Shown: positions 7,232 through 14,706 of the stretch, piece by piece
Layout of the letters: every line of letters starts with the position of its first letter
How positions within the stretch are numbered: position 1 is the stretch's first letter
DNA from: Gammaproteobacteria bacterium
GTDB lineage: Bacteria; Pseudomonadota; Gammaproteobacteria; Steroidobacterales; Steroidobacteraceae
Length of the DNA stretch: 36,942 bases
Reading direction: 5' to 3'
Assembly: GCA_028870705.1 (NCBI GenBank)
Contig: JAGWPD010000242.1
Location: forward strand, 1 to 36,942
Program-made: the position numbers and the translations under genes
The notes under the pieces: model-generated
What the model was told of the DNA's origin: nothing
What the model saw: only the letters and a program-made list of their open reading frames with translations
Database searches by the model: none

Positions 7232-8702
7232 TACATACGTATTCAACGCCACGGCCGCCCCAGGGCGAGGCGCGCAGGCGCCAGCTGCCGGTGGTGAAAT
7301 CGGCCTCGAGTTGCGCGTAGTGGGTTCCCTGGCGCCAGTACAGCGCCAGCTGCTCGGCCGGCGTGTCTCCCAGATTGAACGCGCCGCCAAAGGCCGGATG
7401 CAGGTTGCGCAGGCGTATCAGTTCCAGCAGCGCTGCCACCACCGGGGTGCGCAGCTGCGACTCGAGCTCGGCCGGGCTGTAGTAATGACGGTTGATGTCG
7501 CGGCCCACGCCGGTACGCGCCAGCAGCGCCATGTCGTTCTGGCCCGCGAGCAGGCCCACGTAGTACACCTGCGGCACCCCCGGCAGGAAGAACTGGATCG
7601 CACGCGCCAGCAGATAGCCGCGGCGATCACGGCCCATCGCGTCGTAGAACGTGCAGTTGACCTGGTAGAGATCGAGGTTCGAGGCCGCCGCTCCGGTCGC
7701 GCGGCGGCTCTCACCCTGCGTGCGCCGGTGGATGATCTCGACCAGCTCATCGAGCTCCGCCGGCGGCACCAGACCCGGACGGCCCGCCCGATCACTCGCG
7801 TCGGCGCCGATGTCGATGATGCCGATGCCATCGTGCGTGTCGAGCACGGTCAGTGCATTGCGCGGCCGGATCCGGATCCACTCCTGCAAACAGGCCGCGG
7901 TGCGAAACGCCTGCGCATGCAGCAGCAGCGGTGGCAGCGCGAAGTCGTAGACCCAGTCGACGCGCGACGCGATCTCGATCTGCTTGCGGTAGTGGGAATG
8001 AATCTCGACCAGCACCTCGATGCCGAGGGCCTGCGCCTGGCGGGCGAACCCGGCGATAAACTCATAAGTTTCCGGCAGCATGAAGCAGCTGGTGCCCGCC
8101 TTCTTGATGGCGTAGCCGACCGCGTCGAGCCGCACCATGCGGATGCCGTTGGCCGCGAATGTCTCGAGGATGCGCGCCAGGTAGGCGCGCCCCTGCGCAT
8201 GCTGGACGTCGATGTCGACCTGCCGCGGCGTGAACGTGGTCCACAACGCCTGCCGCTCACCGCTGGCCAGCGTCGCTTCGGTGAACGGAGGTCCCGGACG
8301 TGGCCGGTAGATCGCCGCGAGCTGCGCCTCGCTGGCCCCGTCCGGGAACACGGCGGCGCGCGTCAGGAAGAGTCCGGCGTAGCTCGAGGCCGCGCCGTGC
8401 GCCAGGTAGTCGCGGAATTGCGGCGAGTCGGCGGAGATGTGGTTGACGATGACATCGCCCATCACCGCCAGGCTCCCGGTGAGCTGCTTGATGTCCTGCC
8501 AGGTGCCGAGGCGCGCGTCCACCTGGGTGTGATCGATGGGATCGAAGCCCGCATCGGCGCCATCGATGGGACTGAAGAAAGGCAGCAGGTGCACCCCGCC
8601 AAAAACGCCGCGCAGCGGCCCATCGAGGATGGCCCGCAACTCAGCGAGTCCGCCGCCGCCGAGCCGATCGACATAGGTAATGAGCTGTACCTGGTTCTTC
8701 AT
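7206..8702 (-). CDS. sucrose phosphorylase (GH13_18)
   Basis: Cytoplasmic enzyme that splits sucrose with phosphate into alpha-glucose-1-phosphate and fructose. The product is 498 aa, the family length, and begins with the family signature KNQVQLITYVDRLGGGGL. The catalytic residues are D193 (RLDAVGYA), E233 (LVEIHSHY) and D291 (LDTHDGIG), one residue off the numbering I recall for the Bifidobacterium enzyme (192/232/290). The substrate loop IYRPRPGPPF (131-140) is present. No ribosome site is evident, so the message may have a very short leader. Its 3' end holds operator site 3 for the downstream permease. Sucrose-6-phosphate or glucosylglycerate specificity, known in the same subfamily, cannot be excluded. 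Confidence 0.93.
   Translation of the reverse strand: MKNQVQLITYVDRLGGGGLAELRAILDGPLRGVFGGVHLLPFFSPIDGADAGFDPIDHTQVDARLGTWQDIKQLTGSLAVMGDVIVNHISADSPQFRDYLAHGAASSYAGLFLTRAAVFPDGASEAQLAAIYRPRPGPPFTEATLASGERQALWTTFTPRQVDIDVQHAQGRAYLARILETFAANGIRMVRLDAVGYAIKKAGTSCFMLPETYEFIAGFARQAQALGIEVLVEIHSHYRKQIEIASRVDWVYDFALPPLLLHAQAFRTAACLQEWIRIRPRNALTVLDTHDGIGIIDIGADASDRAGRPGLVPPAELDELVEIIHRRTQGESRRATGAAASNLDLYQVNCTFYDAMGRDRRGYLLARAIQFFLPGVPQVYYVGLLAGQNDMALLARTGVGRDINRHYYSPAELESQLRTPVVAALLELIRLRNLHPAFGGAFNLGDTPAEQLALYWRQGTHYAQLEADFTTGSWRLRASPWGGRGVEYVCTDSSVLQR
7232..7245 (-). promoter_or_regulatory. LacI-type operator-like palindrome, site 3
   Basis: The minus strand reads TGAATACGTATGTA with the core shared with sites 1 and 2. 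It lies inside the last codons of the sucrose phosphorylase gene, 52 bases upstream of the permease start. Because the same bases occur in frame in both places, the phosphorylase C-terminus and the 5' extension of the alpha-glucosidase frame both spell EYVC. Confidence 0.6.
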
Positions 8703-8715
8703 GATTGCGTATGCC
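8702..8715. promoter_or_regulatory. degenerate operator-like site 4
   Basis: TGATTGCGTATGCC, or GGCATACGCAATCA on the other strand, matches 11 of 14 positions of site 1. It touches the start codon of sucrose phosphorylase (8700-8702) and lies upstream of the divergent MFS gene. Binding here could repress both genes. The match is weaker than at the other sites. Confidence 0.4.
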
Positions 8716-8726
8716 GGCTGCGCCGC

Positions 8727-8732
8727 TATAAT
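8727..8732 (+). promoter_or_regulatory. -10 element TATAAT for the MFS gene at 8747
   Basis: A perfect TATAAT ends 14 bases before the ATG, so the transcript would start only a few bases upstream of the gene. A weak -35 (TTGCGT, 8705-8710) lies 16 bases upstream inside operator site 4. On the other strand the same bases give a weaker -10-like CATTAT toward sucrose phosphorylase. Confidence 0.5.
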
Positions 8733-8746
8733 GCAATCGATTTCAC

Positions 8747-9952
8747 ATGACTGTAAAGCCCACTAACGAACGGCTGCTGCGGGTGCTCACCTGCATGATG
8801 TTCCTCATGTTCGCCATGACCAGCGATGCGGTCGGCAGCGTCATCCCGAAGGTCATCGCGGAATTTCACCTCTCGCTCAAGGCCGGCGGGACTTTCCATT
8901 ACGTGCCCATGACCGCGATCGCGCTCGGGGCGATCCTGCTCGGCTTCCTCGCCGACGGCATCGGGCGGAAACGCACCATCATCGTCGGCCTGCTGCTCTA
9001 CGGCCTCAGTTCGCTGCTGTTTGCATTCGGCAGCAGCTTCGGCTTCTTCGTGGTGCTGCTCGCGCTCGCCGGCCTCGGCATCAGCATCTTCAAGATCGGC
9101 GCGCTGGCGCTGGTCGGGGATATTTCCCATTCGCCGCGGCAGCACACCTCGACCATGAACCTGATCGAGGGATTCTTCGGTGTGGGTTCGATCGCCGGCC
9201 CGGCGATCGTCGCGGCATTGCTGACGCAGGGGTTGTCCTGGAAGTGGCTGTATGTGGTGGCGGCCGTCATCTGCGCGGCGCTCACGCTGGTCGCGCTGGC
9301 CGTCCGCTACCCGCCCGTGACGCATCCGCCCGATGAACCCGTCAACCTCGCGCGTACGCTGCGCATGATGCGCGACCCCTGCGCGCTCGGCTTCTCGACG
9401 CTGATCATGCTGTACGTGGCGGTGGAAGTGGCCATCTACGTGTGGATGCCGACCTACCTGCAAGGCTACCACGGCAGTTACACCTGGCTGGCGACGTGGT
9501 CGCTGACCATCTTCTTCGTGCTGCGCGCCGGGGGTCGATTCCTCGGTATCTGGTTGCTGCAGCATTTCCACTGGGGAGCGGTCCTGGCGCTGCTGAGCTT
9601 CGCCGTTCTGGCCTGCTTCGCCGGCAGCCTTGCCGGCGGCGTCGGTACGGGCGTGCTGCTGCTGCCGTGTTCCGGCCTGTTCATGTCGATGCTGTATCCG
9701 ACGCTGAATTCAAAGGGCATCAGCTGCTTTCCGCGCTTCCATCACGGCGCGGTGGCCGGCGTGATCCTGTTCTTCACCGCGGCCGCGGCCGCAGCCGGCC
9801 CGCTGGCGATGGCGGCCGTCAGCGACGCCTATGGCGGCGCGCAGTATGGCTTTGCGCTGGCGACCGCATTCGCGGCGTTGTTGTGCGCCGGACTCGTGTA
9901 CAACTGGCTGCGTGCGCCCGCCGAGCGCCGGCTGGCGTCTGCCGGCGCGTAG
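8747..9952 (+). CDS. MFS sugar permease (possibly fucose-permease-like)
   Basis: Integral membrane transporter of 401 aa with about 12 hydrophobic helices. The loop FLADGIGRKRTIIVG (about residues 66-80) is the MFS motif between helices 2 and 3. FGVGSIAGPAIVAALLTQGLSWKWLYVVAA resembles the fucose/glucose/galactose symporter group. It diverges from sucrose phosphorylase with 44 bases between the starts, so it may import a hexose such as fructose or glucose or a related sugar. No signal peptide is needed. It ends 5 bases before the stop of the convergent MazE/MazF-like gene. The substrate is not determined by the sequence. Confidence 0.9.
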   Translation: MTVKPTNERLLRVLTCMMFLMFAMTSDAVGSVIPKVIAEFHLSLKAGGTFHYVPMTAIALGAILLGFLADGIGRKRTIIVGLLLYGLSSLLFAFGSSFGFFVVLLALAGLGISIFKIGALALVGDISHSPRQHTSTMNLIEGFFGVGSIAGPAIVAALLTQGLSWKWLYVVAAVICAALTLVALAVRYPPVTHPPDEPVNLARTLRMMRDPCALGFSTLIMLYVAVEVAIYVWMPTYLQGYHGSYTWLATWSLTIFFVLRAGGRFLGIWLLQHFHWGAVLALLSFAVLACFAGSLAGGVGTGVLLLPCSGLFMSMLYPTLNSKGISCFPRFHHGAVAGVILFFTAAAAAAGPLAMAAVSDAYGGAQYGFALATAFAALLCAGLVYNWLRAPAERRLASAGA

Positions 9953-9957
9953 CACTT

Positions 9958-10500
9958 CTACCGCACCAGGCCCAGGTACAGCGCCATCGCGCGATCGACC
10001 TCACGCTGCGTTTTCGCATCGATGGCACCGTAGACCATCCGGATCGCGCGGCGGGGAATCATACGCAGCTGATCGACCATGGCTTGTCCGTGGCATCCGA
10101 TGTTGACGCGCAGCAATGGCGCGCTGATGCGTCGCCGGTTGATCGGCAGGATCGCCACGAATTCGTGGCCGGCAAACAAGTCGTGCTGCACCAGCAAGGC
10201 GTGCGCCGGCATACGCACCAGGCACGCCCGCCCTCGACCCGATTCGAACGTGACCAGATTGCCGCGCTCCAGCGCGATCCACCGCCGGCGCATGCGCCGA
10301 CGCGGGCGCGGACCTTGGCCGGTGACCTGACCCTCGCCGACGACCAGGCATTGTCGTTTACATTCCGCTGCGAAGCCCGATGGTCTCGTGTCAGTCGCCC
10401 AGAGCTGGAATGGGCGCAGACCAGCATCGCGTTGACCTTCGCGGTGACGGCGAACGCGCCTGGCCAGCAGTTCGCGCTGATAGTCCTGAAATGTTTCCAT
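9958..10500 (-). CDS. MazE-like antitoxin / MazF-like toxin in one reading frame (fused or decayed)
   Basis: A 180-aa product that looks like two proteins joined. Residues about 10-55 (RRHREGQRDAGLRPFQLWATDTRPSGFAAEC) match the N-terminal half of MazE-family antitoxins, which usually read GLRPxQxWxPDTRxPGFAxE. Residues about 75-180 resemble MazF/PemK endoribonuclease toxins: ERGNLVTF near the start, HALLVQHDLF, and RRAIRMVYGAIDAKTQREVDRAMALYLGL at the end. The antitoxin's normal acidic toxin-binding tail is absent, replaced by an Arg-rich stretch around RPRRRMRRRW. In usual loci the two are separate, overlapping genes. This may be a deletion-made fusion or a pseudogene. An inverted repeat abuts the ATG, and there is no ribosome site. 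Confidence 0.65.
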   Translation of the reverse strand: METFQDYQRELLARRVRRHREGQRDAGLRPFQLWATDTRPSGFAAECKRQCLVVGEGQVTGQGPRPRRRMRRRWIALERGNLVTFESGRGRACLVRMPAHALLVQHDLFAGHEFVAILPINRRRISAPLLRVNIGCHGQAMVDQLRMIPRRAIRMVYGAIDAKTQREVDRAMALYLGLVR

Positions 10501-10530
10501 GCGTTACATGTACAGCAGTACATGTAACGC
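10501..10530. promoter_or_regulatory. perfect inverted repeat, likely TA autoregulation operator
   Basis: Two 13-base arms, GCGTTACATGTAC (10501-10513) and GTACATGTAACGC (10518-10530), flank a 4-base loop. Each arm contains its own palindrome TACATGTA (10505-10512 and 10519-10526), so the site can also be read as two operators 14 bases apart. It directly abuts the ATG of the MazE/MazF-like gene (10498-10500), as expected for an operator bound by an antitoxin. As RNA it would form a strong hairpin at the 5' end. Confidence 0.7.
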
Positions 10531-10579
10531 GCGGAATGCCACGAATGAGTCGTGTTGCGCCCGATTTGCGCTTGGCGCC

Positions 10580-11632
10580 TTAGGGCCTGTTCACACTTAG
10601 GACGTCGATGCGGCCGGTCGACTCGCGCAAGATCAGTTCCGCGGGCATGGTCGCCGAAGGAGCGTCCTCGCCCGCCATGCGGCGGAACAGCAGGTCGATC
10701 AGCATGCGCGCGCCGCGCTGCAGGTCCTGGCGCACGGTGGTCAACGGCGGGTTGGCGTGCGCCGCGAATGAAATGTCGTCGTAGCCGGCGACCGCGACAT
10801 CGCGCGGCACCGACATGCCGGCCGCGGTGATCGCGCGTACAGCGCTCAGTGCAATGACGTCGGTGGCGCCGAACACGGCATCGAAGCTGCCGGCCGAGCC
10901 GATGAACGCGCGCATCGCTTCGTAGGCCGTGTCGGCCGTGAGGTGCGCCGGCACGATGTGCGGCTGTATTCCCTGGCGGGCTGCGCGTTCATGCGCGAGC
11001 CGGTAGCCCTCGTAGCGCAGGCCGACCTCGGGCACGGCGGGGTCGCCGAGGAAGACGATGCGCCGGCGCCCGAGTGCGATCAGGTGCTCGACCGCCGCAC
11101 GCGCGCCGGCCACGTTGTCGGTGCCGACGGTGCAATAGCTCTGGCGCGGCAGGTGTCCGCCCCAGACCACCAGCGGCTTGTAACGGGCCGCGGCTTCCTC
11201 GAGCGCGGCATGCTCGGTGCTCTGCCCGATGACGACGATGCCATCGCTCTTGTGGCTGCCGATCAGGCGCAGCAGCCAGTCGTCCATCGGCGGCACGACC
11301 TTCTGCAGGAACATGCCGTAGCCGCGCTGGGTGATGCAATCGGCCAGGTGACCGAGCATCTCGGTGAAGAAGGGATCGGTCAGCGGCTGGCTGGTTTCGT
11401 GTCCCAGCGGAATGGCGACACTGATCGCCTGCGTGCGCTGCAGCCGCAGATTGCGCGCCGTGGAGTTGATGACGTAACCGCGCTCGCGCGCCAGGCGGCG
11501 GATCTCCTCGCGCTTGGCCGCGGCCACCAGCGGACTGCCGGCCAGGGCGCGCGACACGGTCGAGGCCGACACGCCGGCCAGGCGGGCGATGTCCGACATC
11601 CGGGCGGGTGTTTCCCGGCGTTTCTTGTTCAT
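10580..11632 (-). CDS. LacI-family transcriptional regulator (glycogen/maltodextrin block)
   Basis: Regulator of 350 aa. The HTH is MSDIARLAGVSASTVSRALAG (from residue 12), followed by the hinge helix GYVINSTARNLRLQRT and an effector domain with AVAGYDDISFAAHANPPLTTV. It may start at 11632 or at the second ATG (11599), which places the HTH at the very N-terminus in the usual way. The gene follows malQ on the same strand across a gap of 24 bases that is largely a 14-bp tandem repeat, so it is probably in the glgC-GH57-malQ transcription unit. It may control this unit or the sugar locus. The C-terminal part of the hinge resembles that of the LacI protein at 4681, so the two may share operators. 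Confidence 0.94.
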   Translation of the reverse strand: MNKKRRETPARMSDIARLAGVSASTVSRALAGSPLVAAAKREEIRRLARERGYVINSTARNLRLQRTQAISVAIPLGHETSQPLTDPFFTEMLGHLADCITQRGYGMFLQKVVPPMDDWLLRLIGSHKSDGIVVIGQSTEHAALEEAAARYKPLVVWGGHLPRQSYCTVGTDNVAGARAAVEHLIALGRRRIVFLGDPAVPEVGLRYEGYRLAHERAARQGIQPHIVPAHLTADTAYEAMRAFIGSAGSFDAVFGATDVIALSAVRAITAAGMSVPRDVAVAGYDDISFAAHANPPLTTVRQDLQRGARMLIDLLFRRMAGEDAPSATMPAELILRESTGRIDVLSVNRP

Positions 11633-11668
11633 GGCATTCGTTTCATGGCATTCGTTTCATGGCATTCG
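11631..11668. repeat. 14-bp tandem repeat, 2.7 copies, at the malQ-lacI junction
   Basis: The unit ATGGCATTCGTTTC occurs at 11631-11644 and 11645-11658, with a partial third copy at 11659-11668. On the minus strand each copy holds ATGCCATGAAACGA. The malQ stop falls in one copy, and the LacI start codon (11630-11632) overlaps the edge of another. The unit is not a multiple of three, so gain or loss of a copy changes the spacing of the two genes. Confidence 0.85.
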
Positions 11669-13027
11669 TCCGAAGGTCCCGTTCAATTCCCGATAATGCG
11701 CGGCCAGCGCGGCCGTGAGCGCGCCCTCGTTCATGCGCCAGCGCCAATTGTCGCCCACCGTGCCCGGCACGTTGTAGCGCGCCTCGCTCCCGAGCGACAG
11801 CAGGTCCTGCACCGGCACCATGGCCAGCACCGCCACCGAAGCCAGCGCCACGCGTACCAGCGCCTCCGGCATGGCGCCGGGCGTCGCGCCGGCATACCGG
11901 TCGATGCGCCGCGCCGTGGCGGCATCGAGCGAGCGGTACCAGCCGAGTGTGGTGTCGTTGTCGTGCGTGCCCGTGTAGACCACCGTGCGCTGGGTGAAGT
12001 TATGGGCGAGGTGTGGATTGCCGGCATCGCCATCGAAGCCGAACTGCAGCACGCGCATGCCCGGCAGGTCGAAGTCGCGCCGCAGCGCGACCACGTCCGG
12101 CGTGATGACGCCCAGGTCCTCGGCCACCAGCGGGAGCGATCCGAGCGCATGGGTCAATGCGGCGAGCAGGGCCGCACCCGGCGCGGGGAGCCACTGGCCT
12201 TCGCGCGCCGTGCGCGCGCCGGCCGGCACCGCCCAGTAACCGGCCAGGCCGCGAAAATGATCGAGCCGCAGCAGATCGAAGCGCTGCAGCTGGCCCGCGA
12301 CGCGCGTGCGCCAGAACGCAAAGCCGTCACGCTGCGCCTGGTGCCAGTCGTAGAGCGGATTGCCCCACAGCTGGCCGTCGGCGGCAAAATAATCGGGCGG
12401 CACTCCGGCGAGCATGGCCGGCTGCCCGTCCGGACACAATTGGAATTGCGCGCGCTGCGACCAGGTGGCCACCGAGTCGGGCGCGAGGTAGATCGGCAGG
12501 TCGCCGTACAGGCGCACGCCGCGCTCGTGGGCGTAATCGCGCAGCGCCCTCCATTGCCAGTCGAACTGCCACTGCTCGACGCGCAACGCCTGCAGTTCGC
12601 GCTCGAGCTGCTGCTTCGCCATGCGTAGCTCTTGCGGGTCTCGATCCCGCAGCGCAGCTGGCCAGGTCCACCACGGTGCGGCGCCGTGCGCGCGGCTCAG
12701 CGCCGCGAACAGCACGTAGTCCTCGAGCCAGGACTGCTGCGCCTCACGGAACGATTCGAACGACGCGCGCGCGTGCTCCGGCTCCGGCGCTTCGCCGCGG
12801 TCGATGAGCGAGGGGTTGCCGGCCTGGTCGGAACGCACCCAGTACGGCGATGCATCCGCGCCCACCGGGCCGAGCGGCAGCACCTGCCAGACGCTGAACC
12901 CGGCGGATGCCAGCCAGTCGATGAAGGAGCGCGCGGCGCGGCCGAGCGCGCCGTGCTCACCCGGGAGCGCGGCCGGATGCAGCAGCACGCCGCTGCGGCG
13001 CCGGTCGAGCACGGGCAGGCCCCTCAT
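11657..13027 (-). CDS. malQ: 4-alpha-glucanotransferase (GH77)
   Basis: Amylomaltase that disproportionates malto-oligosaccharides, moving glucan segments and freeing glucose. The product is 456 aa, slightly short for the family. Motifs: GFSVWQVLPLGP (43-54), RLDHFRG with nucleophile D256, LVAEDLG with acid/base E303, and TGTHDNDT near residue 355. Its ATG overlaps the stop of the GH57 gene (ATGA, 13024-13027), showing translational coupling. It probably works with the GH57 enzyme and the phosphorylase on linear glucans made during sugar import or glycogen turnover. The LacI gene follows 24 bases downstream. Confidence 0.96.
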   Translation of the reverse strand: MRGLPVLDRRRSGVLLHPAALPGEHGALGRAARSFIDWLASAGFSVWQVLPLGPVGADASPYWVRSDQAGNPSLIDRGEAPEPEHARASFESFREAQQSWLEDYVLFAALSRAHGAAPWWTWPAALRDRDPQELRMAKQQLERELQALRVEQWQFDWQWRALRDYAHERGVRLYGDLPIYLAPDSVATWSQRAQFQLCPDGQPAMLAGVPPDYFAADGQLWGNPLYDWHQAQRDGFAFWRTRVAGQLQRFDLLRLDHFRGLAGYWAVPAGARTAREGQWLPAPGAALLAALTHALGSLPLVAEDLGVITPDVVALRRDFDLPGMRVLQFGFDGDAGNPHLAHNFTQRTVVYTGTHDNDTTLGWYRSLDAATARRIDRYAGATPGAMPEALVRVALASVAVLAMVPVQDLLSLGSEARYNVPGTVGDNWRWRMNEGALTAALAAHYRELNGTFGRMP

Positions 13028-14706
13028 GCCTGCGCGCGCCGCATCACGCCGCCGCCCTCGGGCGCACCGCGTCCCACCGAGATCGCGTGGCGGAGCGCAT
13101 CGGGCGGCTCGCGGCCGAGCAGCCGGTACAGGCTCGCGAGCTGGTGACGGAACAGCCGATCGAAATCGCGCACCGCGAGATAAGGATTGTAGTCACCGAA
13201 CCACCAGAACCAGTCGGAGCTTTCGCACAGCGCGAGCTGGCGTTCGATCCGTTCGCGCTGCTGCGGCGTCGGCTGCCCGCCGGCCAGGACCGCGTCCACC
13301 GCGAGCTTCGCCTGCACCAGCAGGTCCCAGCCGGCGTTCTTGTCGCGATCGCCGATCCAGGTGGCCAGCGTGCCGTGCACCCAGCTGCCCGCGACCACCC
13401 GCGGCAGCGGGCGGCGCTCGGGCTGGCGCACGAGCACCTCGCCGAGCGTGGTGAGTTCGAGCTGCGGATGATCGGCGAGCGCTGCGTACAGGCCGTTCAG
13501 GAAGTAGTAGCCGTTGAACGGGAAATGCTCCCACGCGTTCTCGCCGTCGAGCGCGATCAGCGCCAGCGCCCCCGGTTCGTCAGCCTGCGCAGCCGCGAGC
13601 CGCTCGAGCTCGGCGATGAAATGCCGGACCGCATCATCGCCGTGCCAGCTCGAGTAGGTGAAGCCGATCAGGTCGGAGAGTTCGTCATGCCTGAAGCACA
13701 GGCTCAGCTGCCGCCCCGGCACCTGCCAGGCGTGCAGCTCGGGCACGCCGTCCGCGGACTCGAGGCAGCCGCGCAGCACGGCGCCGCCGCTCGCCACCCA
13801 GCGCATGCCATGGCCTTCGATGAGCTCGAGTGCGCGCGCGCTGATCGCGCCTTCCGAGGGCCAGCAGCCCGTGGGCGCGCGGCCGAACGCGCGCATGAAC
13901 ACGCGCCGTCCCTCCTGCATGTGCCAGGCCGCGCGCTGCTCGCCACCCGGGTAGCAGGCGGCCTGCGGGAGCGGTGCCGCCGGTACGGATTCACGCGCCG
14001 CGCCGAAGTCGAGCAGCAGCGGCAGGATCGGATGTGCGTAAGGAGACATCGACAGCTCGACCTGGCCGCGCTCGGCGAGCGCGCGGTAGCGGCCGAGGAG
14101 CCCGGCGAGCAGGTCGCCGATCAGCTCGAGCAGCAGCCGGCGGTGCGCCGCGCCGAACTCGCGTCCGCGTTCAATCAGCGTGGCGACGCGCGCATCGCTC
14201 CGCTTCACGGTCTCGCCAAGCCAGGCGATGTGGTACCAGAGGCCGAGGTCGCGCAGGTACTGATCCGAAGCGTAGCCTACGCTCTCGCGCGTGCCGCAGG
14301 ACTCGGCGAATGCCGCCAGTTCCGCGTACACCGGGTAGCGGTTGATCAGGTGTGCGCGCTGTGCGCGCAGGCAGGCCTGCAACAGCGCCAGGCGCGCGTC
14401 CGGCTCGACGGGCAGCGGCGCTTCCGACAGCACCGCGAGCACGGGGTCGGGCAGCGGCGCACCGCTCATGAGATGTTCGCTCACCCGTGCCGCCAGTTCC
14501 TCGAGCTGCTCGAGCAGGATCGGCGCGAAATTCACCACCGCGCGCGCGCGCGGATTGGCCTCCAGGTGCGCGGCCATGTCGGTGTAGTCCTTGATCGCGT
14601 GCAGGTAGGTCCACGGCAGGATGTATTCGCCGTTGGCCGGATCGCGATACTGCGGCTGGTGCATGTGCCAGAGCAGCACCACCGGGAAGCGATTGGCGCC
14701 GCTCAT
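13024..14706 (-). CDS. GH57 glycoside hydrolase (alpha-amylase/amylopullulanase type)
   Basis: Retaining alpha-glucan-active enzyme of 560 aa, cytoplasmic because no signal peptide is seen. GH57 motifs in order: HMHQPQY (14-20); CWPSEGAIS (281-289), whose E285 fits the catalytic nucleophile; and ALDGENAWEHFPFNGYYFLNGL, whose D387 fits the acid/base. The start at 14706 overlaps the glgC stop as ATGA, and its own stop overlaps the malQ start as ATGA, so it sits in the middle of a coupled unit. The neighbours suggest work on glycogen or maltodextrins, hydrolysing or transferring glucan chains. GH57 also includes branching enzymes and 4-alpha-glucanotransferases, so the exact reaction is open. 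Confidence 0.92.
   Translation of the reverse strand: MSGANRFPVVLLWHMHQPQYRDPANGEYILPWTYLHAIKDYTDMAAHLEANPRARAVVNFAPILLEQLEELAARVSEHLMSGAPLPDPVLAVLSEAPLPVEPDARLALLQACLRAQRAHLINRYPVYAELAAFAESCGTRESVGYASDQYLRDLGLWYHIAWLGETVKRSDARVATLIERGREFGAAHRRLLLELIGDLLAGLLGRYRALAERGQVELSMSPYAHPILPLLLDFGAARESVPAAPLPQAACYPGGEQRAAWHMQEGRRVFMRAFGRAPTGCWPSEGAISARALELIEGHGMRWVASGGAVLRGCLESADGVPELHAWQVPGRQLSLCFRHDELSDLIGFTYSSWHGDDAVRHFIAELERLAAAQADEPGALALIALDGENAWEHFPFNGYYFLNGLYAALADHPQLELTTLGEVLVRQPERRPLPRVVAGSWVHGTLATWIGDRDKNAGWDLLVQAKLAVDAVLAGGQPTPQQRERIERQLALCESSDWFWWFGDYNPYLAVRDFDRLFRHQLASLYRLLGREPPDALRHAISVGRGAPEGGGVMRRAQA

Noticed and set aside
10206-10215. A GGCATACGCA stretch identical to part of operator-like site 4
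   Set aside because: Inside the toxin-like coding region, lacking the other half-site; probably chance.
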